A DNA stretch of 64,000 nucleotides. Source: Candidatus Krumholzibacteriia bacterium. Its GTDB lineage: Bacteria > Krumholzibacteriota > Krumholzibacteriia > Krumholzibacteriales > Krumholzibacteriaceae. The DNA lies in NCBI GenBank assembly GCA_023131975.1, contig JAGLYV010000077.1, positions 40,594 to 104,593 of the forward strand, written 5' to 3'. Of this stretch, positions 56,485 to 64,000 are shown piece after piece. Made by a program: the position numbers and the translations under genes. Every line of letters starts with the position of its first letter. Position 1 is the first letter of the stretch. The notes under the pieces are model-generated. The model worked only from the letters and a program-made list of their open reading frames with translations, did not search any database and was not told where the DNA came from.

Positions 56485-57432
56485 TTACGCGCCACCGGCC
56501 AGATTCTGTCTGTACCAATCGACTGTCCTCGCAAGACCTGTCTCAAAATCAACATCGACAGAATACCCGAAAAGAGCTTCAGCCTTCGATATATCCGCAT
56601 GAGAATGTTTGACATCCCCGGCCCTTGTTTCGGCGTAAACAGGGCGAACATCGGCCCCGGTCAACTTGCTGAGTTTTTCGTACAATTCGTTCAGTGTGTA
56701 TTTCGTTCCGCATGCAATATTCACCATCTGACCAGCAGCCGAGGCGCATCGCGAGGCTAGTATGTTCGCGTTGACTACATTCTTTACAAAAGTAAAATCT
56801 CTGCTCTGCTCTCCATCGCCGAATATTGTAGAACTCTCGCCCTGGAGAAGATTAGATATGAATATCGGGATTACGGCAGCATACTGGGAGGCCGGGTCCT
56901 GTCTCGGACCGAAGACGTTAAAATATCTTATGCTGATCGTTGGAAGTCCGTATACCTTTGAATACACGGAACAATAATGCTCCCCGACAAGCTTGGTGAC
57001 AGCATACGGCGACAGGGGCTCCGGGACAATATCCTCTGTTTTCGGCAGTTTCTCCGTCTCACCATAAGCTGAGGAGGACGCGGCATAGACGAGACTCTTG
57101 ACCCCGGCTTTTCTGGCTTCCTCGAGAACGATAAGAGTTCCTCTGACATTCACATCGTTGACCAGGACAGGATCTTCGATGCTCCTGGGCACGGATGCCA
57201 GGGCAGCCTGATGAAGCACATGATCGACACCGACCATTGCTTTTCCGAGGGTACCTGAATCCCTGATATCACCCTTTACAAAATCGAGGCCGGACCTGAA
57301 CTTTTCAAGATTTTTCTCATGCCCGGTAGAAAGATCGTCATAGACTATGACATCCTCTCCCAGGGTTATAAGCTCTTCAACAATATTGGAACCAATGAAT
57401 CCGGCCCCTCCTGTCACCAGGTATCTGGACAT
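56485..57432 (-). CDS. NAD-dependent nucleotide-sugar 4-epimerase (GalE/WbpP-like)
   Basis: YLVTGGAGFIGSNIVEELI; HQAALASVPRSIEDPVLVNDVNV; YAASSSAYGE; SPYAVTKLVGEHY; RYFNVFGPRQDP. Confidence 0.93.
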   Translation of the reverse strand: MSRYLVTGGAGFIGSNIVEELITLGEDVIVYDDLSTGHEKNLEKFRSGLDFVKGDIRDSGTLGKAMVGVDHVLHQAALASVPRSIEDPVLVNDVNVRGTLIVLEEARKAGVKSLVYAASSSAYGETEKLPKTEDIVPEPLSPYAVTKLVGEHYCSVYSKVYGLPTISIRYFNVFGPRQDPASQYAAVIPIFISNLLQGESSTIFGDGEQSRDFTFVKNVVNANILASRCASAAGQMVNIACGTKYTLNELYEKLSKLTGADVRPVYAETRAGDVKHSHADISKAEALFGYSVDVDFETGLARTVDWYRQNLAGGA

Positions 57433-57456
57433 TTCTCCTCCAATCAGGAAGCCCCG

Positions 57457-58752
57457 TCACAGCCTCACAATATTTTCATTTCCCAACCCTTTAAGGACAT
57501 TTCTCGAATCAAATATAAGGTCGCAATTCTGGACCAGGGGACCATAATCCACGTTGCTGTGCCCAGTGACAATTATCGCGCAATCGATTGACTTCAATTC
57601 TTCGGCAGTATATTCGAATTTTTCTACTGCCCCCTCCTTTATATCTATTTCGTCGACAAAGGGGTCGTACCAGCAGACATCCGAACCTCTCTGAAGAAGA
57701 AGCCGGATTATGTCAAAGGCAGGAGACTCGCGTGTATCATCAATATCACTCTTGTATGAAATTCCCATGATCAGGATCCTGGATCCATTCATGCATTTCT
57801 TTTTCTTGTTAAGAGCTTCGGCAACTCTGACGACTACCTGCGCGGGCATATCCCCATTGATCATACCCGCGAGTTCGATGAATCTCGCGTCGAATCCACT
57901 TTGCTTGGCTTTCCAGGAAAGATAGAACGGATCTATCGGAATACAATGACCACCCAGGCCAGGGCCAGGATAGAACGGCATAAAACCGAAAGGTTTCGTT
58001 GCTGCCGCATCGATGACTTCCCATACATTGATCCCCATCCTGTTGCACATCAGCGCGATTTCGTTCACCAGGCCGATATTCACGCTTCTAAATGTATTTT
58101 CCAGGAGTTTTACAGTCTCCGCGACACGCGAAGAATTGACCGGAACCGGATTCATTCCTGCCGCAGAGTAAAGTGCCGCGGCAAGCTCCGTACACGCCGG
58201 TGTGACTCCGCCGACTACTTTGGGGATGTTTTTCGTCGTGTACTGCTCGTTGCCCGGATCGACTCTCTCCGGAGAAAAAGCGAGATAGAAATCACTGCCG
58301 ACTTTCAACCCGCTCTCTTCCAGGATCGGCATCATCACTTCTTCCGTTGTTCCCGGATAAGTAGTACTCTCCAGAATAATCAACTGGTCTTTATGTATAT
58401 ACTTCTTTATCTCTTTCAGGGCCGCGACTATATAAGAAATGTCAGGGTCCTTGGTCTTGCGCAGGGGGGTCGGGACAGCGATGTTGATCGTGTCGATCTC
58501 CTTGAGAATAGAAAAATCGGTCGTTGCCCTGAGTTTTCCCGAAGAGACGACTTCGCGGAGTTCTTCGTCGACTACATCGCCAATATAACTTTCTCCAGCA
58601 TTGACCTTTGCAACTTTTGTCGGATCTATATCGATCCCAACAGTCTCAAGTCCTGCTTTCGCGAACTCGACTGCCAGCGGAAGCCCCACGTATCCCAGTC
58701 CTATCACAGACTGGACAGTTTCCGACTTTTCCATTTTCTCTTTAAGTCCCAA
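57457..58752 (-). CDS. UDP-sugar (GlcNAc/GalNAc-type) dehydrogenase
   Basis: VIGLGYVGLPLAVEFAKAGLETVGIDID; STTYPGTTEEVMMP; SPERVDPGN; GPGLGGHCIPIDPFYLSWKAK. TTG 58752 has the best RBS; ATG 58734 is the alternative. Confidence 0.93.
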   Translation of the reverse strand: MGLKEKMEKSETVQSVIGLGYVGLPLAVEFAKAGLETVGIDIDPTKVAKVNAGESYIGDVVDEELREVVSSGKLRATTDFSILKEIDTINIAVPTPLRKTKDPDISYIVAALKEIKKYIHKDQLIILESTTYPGTTEEVMMPILEESGLKVGSDFYLAFSPERVDPGNEQYTTKNIPKVVGGVTPACTELAAALYSAAGMNPVPVNSSRVAETVKLLENTFRSVNIGLVNEIALMCNRMGINVWEVIDAAATKPFGFMPFYPGPGLGGHCIPIDPFYLSWKAKQSGFDARFIELAGMINGDMPAQVVVRVAEALNKKKKCMNGSRILIMGISYKSDIDDTRESPAFDIIRLLLQRGSDVCWYDPFVDEIDIKEGAVEKFEYTAEELKSIDCAIIVTGHSNVDYGPLVQNCDLIFDSRNVLKGLGNENIVRL

Positions 58753-58825
58753 TCTATTACTCCTTTCAAACCATTGATACAATCTTATGGAAAGTTATAA
58801 CAAACAGGTTATCACGTCAAAGGTT

Positions 58826-59875
58826 TCAAGCACGTTCAACGCAATTTAACTCCCTGTATATCTTTATATTATTTTTACCGCCGTCCTTTGCCTTGTATAG
58901 CGCGCAGTCCGCCCTGTCGATAAGTTGTTCGACTTCAAGGGCATCCTCAGGGTAGACGGAAATTCCCAGGCTACAGGTGAGAAGCCCGGACTTAACTCTG
59001 TCAAATCTAAAATGTTCGATTGATTCGAGTATCCTTTTCCCCATTATCTTAGCGCCATCCAGGTCGGTCTGAGGCAGAAGAATAGCAAACTCGTCACCAC
59101 CGTATTTGGCGACGATATCGATATCGCGACAATTAGATTTCAATATTCCAGCTATATCGGTCAGGGCCCTGCTTCCTGAAAGATGCCCGTTTCTGTCATT
59201 ATACTCTTTAAGATTATCGACATCCAGCATGAGAAAGGAAAAGACCTGATTGAACCTCATGGCTCTTTTTATCTCAACCTTGATAGACCTGATCAGATGG
59301 CGATAATTGAATATTCCCGTCAATCCGTCTGTAATCGATTCGATCTCCAGTTTTTTGTATAGATAATAGTTTTCAAAGGCTATCGCAGCCTGATTGGAGA
59401 GAATTTTCAACATATGCATATCTTCATCCGAGAATTCCCGCTGATCCTGGTCATTTACCGCAAGGATAATACCGAAAACAGCGCTTTTTGCCATGAGTGG
59501 AGCAGATATCACGCTGTTGGACCGATCGTCGTCATGTATACATTCCTTTGCCACGACAGACAGGTCCAGGTCGAAGGCATCGTCCTTGCCGCGCGATGAT
59601 TCCAGTTCCCTCTGAAGCCATTTCGTGATGCCTTTCGATTCAGGCAGTTGTTCAACCGTTACTTTCCTCTTATTTTCATGATTTTCGCCAGTATACTTTA
59701 TTACCTTGAGATTCTCGAGAAATATAAGGTGGACTTTCCTCGTCGGCAGGATGTTAAGGGCCGCGTTTATGATCTTGTTAAAGATCACACGGTTATCCTT
59801 GCCCAGGCTTATCAGGCTTGTTATTTCCGAAAACGTCTTTAGAAGAACGTCTTTTTCGTCCATTTTTCTTTGCAT
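58826..59875 (-). CDS. GAF-GGDEF diguanylate cyclase
   Basis: GAF-like SVISAPLMAKSAVFGIILAVND; intact KYGGDEFAILLPQTD and an upstream RDID matching the RxxD I-site. Confidence 0.93.
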   Translation of the reverse strand: MQRKMDEKDVLLKTFSEITSLISLGKDNRVIFNKIINAALNILPTRKVHLIFLENLKVIKYTGENHENKRKVTVEQLPESKGITKWLQRELESSRGKDDAFDLDLSVVAKECIHDDDRSNSVISAPLMAKSAVFGIILAVNDQDQREFSDEDMHMLKILSNQAAIAFENYYLYKKLEIESITDGLTGIFNYRHLIRSIKVEIKRAMRFNQVFSFLMLDVDNLKEYNDRNGHLSGSRALTDIAGILKSNCRDIDIVAKYGGDEFAILLPQTDLDGAKIMGKRILESIEHFRFDRVKSGLLTCSLGISVYPEDALEVEQLIDRADCALYKAKDGGKNNIKIYRELNCVERA

Positions 59876-59912
59876 ATACCCACCTTACTCCATAATTATC
59901 AATCGGAAAGGC

Positions 59913-59928
59913 TGCAAGAGACATGCCA
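59913..59928 (-). promoter_or_regulatory. Sigma-54 (RpoN) -24/-12 promoter
   Basis: Reverse complement TGGCATGTCTCTTGCA, one mismatch to TGGCACGN4TTGCW, about 40 nt upstream of the GGDEF start codon. Confidence 0.65.
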
Positions 59929-60006
59929 CGAACTATCCCCCCATGCTGCCACGAGGAAATATAAACACCTCAGTCTCTGGAATTGGTGAAAAATCAGGGC
60001 AATGAC

Positions 60007-60312
60007 TTAATGCATAGTGTTAGATATATCTTTTATCTCTTTGATACTTATGATGATGTAGTATATCAACACTCCGATGCCAATCAGCACTACGGCGGGG
60101 ATCGAGTACCTCAATATCCCGGGATTGTGCGACAGCTTGTAATAGAAAAGTCTCGAAGACGTAATAAACAGTATCACAAGGAATACAAGAAGAATGAATT
60201 TTACCACAAGAACAGAAACGGCCGAGTACAAATACTCTCTTTTTCTCCTTCTCTTTTCTCGAAATGAGGATTTAAATCCACGCCTGTCAGGTGGTCTGAG
60301 CTTAAGAATCAT
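60007..60312 (-). CDS. Small two-TM membrane protein
   Basis: 101 aa, basic N-terminus then VLVVKFILLVFLVILFITS and YSIPAVVLIGIGVLIYYIIIS. Confidence 0.5.
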   Translation of the reverse strand: MILKLRPPDRRGFKSSFREKRRRKREYLYSAVSVLVVKFILLVFLVILFITSSRLFYYKLSHNPGILRYSIPAVVLIGIGVLIYYIIISIKEIKDISNTMH

Positions 60313-60323
60313 ATCATCTTCTT

Positions 60324-60515
60324 TCAGAGGTCCTCATAATCCGCATCATCGACTTTCTGGTCTGTTATGCCAGTGTAATCCGAGTCATTTCGTTTCTTTC
60401 CATTGGAGCCAGGCTTCATTCCCCGGTCTTTTTTCTTTCCGAGCAGCAATCCTCCCAGAAATTTGAGCAGATAGTACACCACCGCGAATATCAGTAAAAA
60501 TCTTAATAGAAACAT
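60324..60515 (-). CDS. Small single-TM protein with polar tail (DUF4834-like)
   Basis: MFLLRFLLIFAVVYYLLKFLGGLLLGKKKDRG...; fits between flanking genes. Confidence 0.55.
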   Translation of the reverse strand: MFLLRFLLIFAVVYYLLKFLGGLLLGKKKDRGMKPGSNGKKRNDSDYTGITDQKVDDADYEDL

Positions 60516-60545
60516 CCTGTATCTCTTCTGCTGATAAGTCTCCGA

Positions 60546-62246
60546 TTACTTGACTATAGCAAAACGGCCTCGATGGTCAGATTGTATTCCATCTCTTGGA
60601 AACACTACGATCCTGTATACATAGACTCCGGAAGCCAGCTCATCGATGTCACGAAAGAGTTCCCCGCAACTATGGCAACTGTACCCTGGATCCAACCCTA
60701 TTCCGTACGAATCCCCTAAAACGCCAGTCGATAGAAGGATCCCCTCCAGAGTGTAGATCTCTATCTTCAGATCCGCCTCGGACGCGAGATCTATACAGAA
60801 CATCGCTCTGTTGAATTCACGGTCAATCGGATTTGGCATAAAATAGTGATTGAGCAGACCACCCAGTTCACCCTCTACCGTGAACAACGACACAGCCGAA
60901 TCGTTCCCGGGATCATCGCCTGTCGGCGTACCCGATATCTTCGCTCTGAGAATATTTCCTCCGGGGCTGACATTTCGTTCATCCAGGATCAGAGAAATAT
61001 CTGTTGTCCTCAGTACGTCCGGAATATCCACAAGACCGGAAAAGAGCGTTTTTGTACCAGAGCTGAATTCATGGACGACCGTAAGAAACACTTTTTCCCC
61101 AGGATAATCCTGTCCTCCCGTGTTCCTGACTTTTATTACGGCCTCTATCGTCTCGCCCTCTTCGAATCGCTTAAAAGCTTTTTCAACACCATCGACATAA
61201 TATACGATGTCGGTATCATAAATCGTCAGTTCGGTGGGACTATCAGCAAAACCGGCCACAAGCCCCGTTATAATCTCTGTAATACCGATCACCTGGCCCA
61301 GATCCACATACCCGAGAGTATCCCTGACAGTATGGTAGTATGGATAGATGATACTACCGGTCTCCGCAAGAGGCTCAGAGAGGGTTATCGCGCTGATCTG
61401 AACACCTGTCGCCACCCAGAAAGACGCGTGGTCCCAGTTCCATGGCCCCGGTTTGATTAATCTGGATGGAAGCTCGGGGGCAAGCTCTTCCGCTGCTTCC
61501 AGAGCAAGATAAGCCATCCAGCCAGAGTATTCATCCGACATGACCGTAACGCCACTACCCTCCCCGGAATATCCAAGCATATCCAGATTGATCACTCCAA
61601 GGATCCGGCCCGCACAGTCATCATCACATTTTTCTTCAACATAATCGTGACTACCGAGTTTGTTCAATTCCTCGCCAGAGAAAAGAATCACGCGAATATC
61701 AAACGGCAATTCGAGCTTTGACAGGATCCCTGCCGCTTCGATCACCGCTGCTACCCCGGACGCGTTATCGTTCGCGCCGGGTGCAACCGCAGTCTCCCAT
61801 TCATCCCACCATCCTGCCGACCTGCTGCCGATGGCGTCATAATGTGCCGTAAGCAAAAATACATCGGAGGAGGAAGGCGATGTGTCGATATCAACGATTA
61901 TATTGTATCCCGTGACTGTGACTGTGCCAGAAGTAAAGAATCTCTCTATCGTAAAGGGATCGATGACCGGGGTTGCGCCAGTATACGCATCGAGCCAGAC
62001 GATAAGCGTATCCACCATCTCAAGACAATCCGTTTCTCGAAGACAGAATCTCGAACGCAAAAGACCTGACGACACATCTATCGAGAGATTCCGAATCATA
62101 TATTCTATATTTTCTTCAGATACTTGAGCGGAAGAATGAGAACTCTCTGCCGAATCGGATGATACAACAGAGACAACCAGGATAGATCCGGCCAGTAACA
62201 GCAGATTCAGGCATCTCGACAACCGTCTAGCAATATTCATGAACAC
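60546..62246 (-). CDS. Secreted M28-family zinc peptidase with C-terminal FlgD/secretion-tail-like domain
   Basis: FLLTAHYDAIGSRSAGWW..PGANDNASGVAAVIEAAGIL...ILFSGEELNKLGSHDYVE...NLDMLGYSG; tail MPNPIDREF...LKIEIYTLEGILL...LASGVYVYRIVV....GRFAIVK. Confidence 0.88.
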   Translation of the reverse strand: MFMNIARRLSRCLNLLLLAGSILVVSVVSSDSAESSHSSAQVSEENIEYMIRNLSIDVSSGLLRSRFCLRETDCLEMVDTLIVWLDAYTGATPVIDPFTIERFFTSGTVTVTGYNIIVDIDTSPSSSDVFLLTAHYDAIGSRSAGWWDEWETAVAPGANDNASGVAAVIEAAGILSKLELPFDIRVILFSGEELNKLGSHDYVEEKCDDDCAGRILGVINLDMLGYSGEGSGVTVMSDEYSGWMAYLALEAAEELAPELPSRLIKPGPWNWDHASFWVATGVQISAITLSEPLAETGSIIYPYYHTVRDTLGYVDLGQVIGITEIITGLVAGFADSPTELTIYDTDIVYYVDGVEKAFKRFEEGETIEAVIKVRNTGGQDYPGEKVFLTVVHEFSSGTKTLFSGLVDIPDVLRTTDISLILDERNVSPGGNILRAKISGTPTGDDPGNDSAVSLFTVEGELGGLLNHYFMPNPIDREFNRAMFCIDLASEADLKIEIYTLEGILLSTGVLGDSYGIGLDPGYSCHSCGELFRDIDELASGVYVYRIVVFPRDGIQSDHRGRFAIVK

Positions 62247-62257
62247 TCCACAACCTT

Positions 62258-62286
62258 CTACGGCCCGGCTTCAAGCCGAGCCGTAG
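62258..62286 (-). other. Stem-loop between tRNA-Arg(CCG) and M28 peptidase gene
   Basis: Minus CTACGGCTCGGC-TTGAA-GCCGGGCCGTAG, one U-G pair on minus; no U-tract, so termination is uncertain. Confidence 0.5.
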
Positions 62287-62293
62287 AGATAAA

Positions 62294-62367
62294 CACGCCC
62301 GAGAGGATTCGAACCTCCGACACCCAGCTCCGGAGGCTGGTGCTCTATCCAGCTGAGCTACGGGCGC
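62294..62367 (-). tRNA. tRNA-Arg(CCG)
   Basis: Minus GCGCCCGTAGCTCAGCTGGATAGAGCACCAGCCTCCGGAGCTGGGTGTCGGAGGTTCGAATCCTCTCGGGCGTG; anticodon loop CTCCGGA; CCA not encoded. Confidence 0.92.
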
Positions 62368-64000
62368 TTGTTCCATCATTTAAAAGCTCCGATGCGAGTT
62401 TTTTGCTTAATCCGCTACCTCCACCCAACATCCTCGACAATTCGGTTTTCCTCTCATCACGGCTCAACACTCTTGCTGACGAAGAAGTCCTGCCGTTTCT
62501 TACTTCCTTACTTATAAGGACATGCTGTTTCCCGGCAGCCGCGACCTGGGGAAGATGTGTGATACATATAATCTGAAAATTCTCTGAAAGCTCCTTCATC
62601 TTCTCGGCGATCACCCTTCCGAGATCCGCCCCGAGGCCTGAATCAACTTCATCGAAAACCAGGGTAGGAATACTCTTTTCGCGGACAAGAAGATTCTTCA
62701 GTACGAGCGTCACCCTTGAAAGTTCGCCTCCTGAAGCAACATCAGCAAGAGGGTGTATCTCTTCACCGACATTGGTCCGTATCAGGAATTCCACATCGTC
62801 CCATCCTCCCGTCGATAAATCTAGCTCATCAAAGTCATTCAGGAAAGCTTTTATTTCCCGCCTGTCCACTCTTGTACGGAAGACTGATCCTTCCATTCCA
62901 AGCTCGTTAAGCTCTGCGGTAACGGCCTTGTCAAGTTTTGCGGCAAATTCATTTCTCGACCTGCTAAGTGCTTCAAGGGCCGGAATGAGTAATGCCTTAA
63001 TATCATCCAGTTCCACTCTGATAGACATCATGTCGGATGATCCTTCCATCAGGGAAGTCAGGACTTTTTCCAATTCTTCTCTTTTCTGGATCAATCCGGC
63101 GTTATCCAGCCCGTATTTCCTCTGGGCCCTCTGGATAGAGGCGAGAAGCTGCTGAAGTTCATGGAGATCGCGGGGAGAGTCTTCATCCGCACTTTCTTTC
63201 TCCAGGTCCCTCGAAATTTCCTGGAGCGAGATACGAATATCAGCCAACCTTGATGATATTTCCTGGAATCCAGGGTCAAGCCTGCCAAGATAGTCCATCT
63301 CCTTTTCGACGGAGAAGAGACGATCGATCACAGAACCATCATCCTCCATCAGGTTTTGAATACTTTTTTCAAGACTCGAATTGAATCTTTGAATATTCTC
63401 GATCTTTCTTATCTTCGATTCCAGATGCTGGTCGAGACCATCTTCAAGCTGGAGAGCTTCAAGTTCCGTGAGTTGAAATCTAAAATAATCTTCCTGTTCT
63501 CTGTTTCTGTCTTCTTCCTTGATCAGTTCACTTAATCTCTTCCATGATTTCCTGAACCTGGCAGAAAGCGTTTCGACCTTTTCCATCAGATCGGTATAAT
63601 TACCCGCCAGATCAAGATATTTAAGATGATTCGAAGGATTGAGCAGCTCCTGCCTCCTCCTCTGTCCATGAAGCTCAAGAAGTGATGAAGTCAGTAAACG
63701 CGCCAGGTTATTTGTAGCGGATCTTCCATTTATCCATATCCTGCTTTTCCCGGAGCTGCTTATCTCTCTCCTGACAGACAACAACTCCTCATCTTCCGAC
63801 ATCCCGGTCTCGGCTCTCAGTGACCACCCCGGAAAAACAGAAAATATCCCCTCCACCACTAAAGTCTCCGCCCCTTTTCGCAGAAGGGCCTTGTTCCCCC
63901 TGCTGCCGGACAAAAGGTCGACAGCCGTAAGGATTATCGACTTCCCGGCACCTGTCGCGCCGGTCATGACATTCAACCCGTCAGAAAAAGAAATGGTTAC
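62345..64000 (-). CDS. recN: DNA repair protein RecN (N-terminus beyond window)
   Basis: GLNVMTGATGAGKSIILTAVDLL; LLELHGQRRRQELL; DVASGGELSRVTLVLKNLL; LVFDEVDSGLGADLGRVIAEKMKELSENFQIICITHLPQVAA. Confidence 0.96.
   Translation of the reverse strand, partial: VTISFSDGLNVMTGATGAGKSIILTAVDLLSGSRGNKALLRKGAETLVVEGIFSVFPGWSLRAETGMSEDEELLSVRREISSSGKSRIWINGRSATNNLARLLTSSLLELHGQRRRQELLNPSNHLKYLDLAGNYTDLMEKVETLSARFRKSWKRLSELIKEEDRNREQEDYFRFQLTELEALQLEDGLDQHLESKIRKIENIQRFNSSLEKSIQNLMEDDGSVIDRLFSVEKEMDYLGRLDPGFQEISSRLADIRISLQEISRDLEKESADEDSPRDLHELQQLLASIQRAQRKYGLDNAGLIQKREELEKVLTSLMEGSSDMMSIRVELDDIKALLIPALEALSRSRNEFAAKLDKAVTAELNELGMEGSVFRTRVDRREIKAFLNDFDELDLSTGGWDDVEFLIRTNVGEEIHPLADVASGGELSRVTLVLKNLLVREKSIPTLVFDEVDSGLGADLGRVIAEKMKELSENFQIICITHLPQVAAAGKQHVLISKEVRNGRTSSSARVLSRDERKTELSRMLGGGSGLSKKLASELLNDGTSARSSAG

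Noticed and set aside
56080-56760. 226-aa plus-strand ORF antisense to the Wza-like gene/epimerase
   Set aside because: Spans two real genes in antisense; no motifs.
57901-58800. 299-aa plus-strand ORF antisense to the UDP-sugar dehydrogenase
   Set aside because: Arg/Cys/His-rich shadow translation; the minus-strand gene has clear motifs.
1-64000. CRISPR arrays, retrons, toxin-antitoxin or phage-defence islands
   Set aside because: No regularly spaced repeats, cas, reverse transcriptase or defence-type genes were recognised; only the micropeptide remains a speculative toxin-like candidate.

Overview
The 64 kb window looks like a chromosomal segment from a Gram-negative-type (LPS/LptE/LapAB-bearing) bacterium. 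It is probably from a poorly cultured lineage, possibly FCB-like, but that is inference from gene content only. Most of it is dense housekeeping operons: proS, rpsT, uvrC-xer, scpAB-rluB-hisC, cmk::plsC-ispH-rpsA, mtaB-miaB, lapA-lapB, mutS-X-mutL-miaA, DUF512-der-plsY-gpsA, surE-pcm-M23-sigma70, apt, lptE-holA-leuS and recN. There are five single tRNA genes. A reverse-strand exopolysaccharide/two-component locus (about 45.7-59.9 kb) includes an NtrC-type regulator, histidine kinase, initiating sugar transferase, BY-kinase, Wzz, Wza, nucleotide-sugar enzymes and a GGDEF protein. I saw no CRISPR array, prophage or IS element. The most interesting non-obvious signals are: (1) an unannotated minus-strand RNA (about 36112->35931) with a perfect TTGACA-N16-TATAAT promoter, AT-rich upstream tract, strong terminator and a rod-like 6S-like fold; (2) next to it, a 15-codon hydrophobic ORF with a perfect Shine-Dalgarno and a strand-specific G-U-compensated terminator; (3) a near-perfect sigma-54 promoter upstream of the GGDEF/exopolysaccharide operon, with a second, weaker match upstream of the sugar transferase; (4) a Rossmann-GAF-degenerate-GGDEF protein between mutS and mutL; (5) recN reading into a tRNA-Arg gene that supplies its stop codon.
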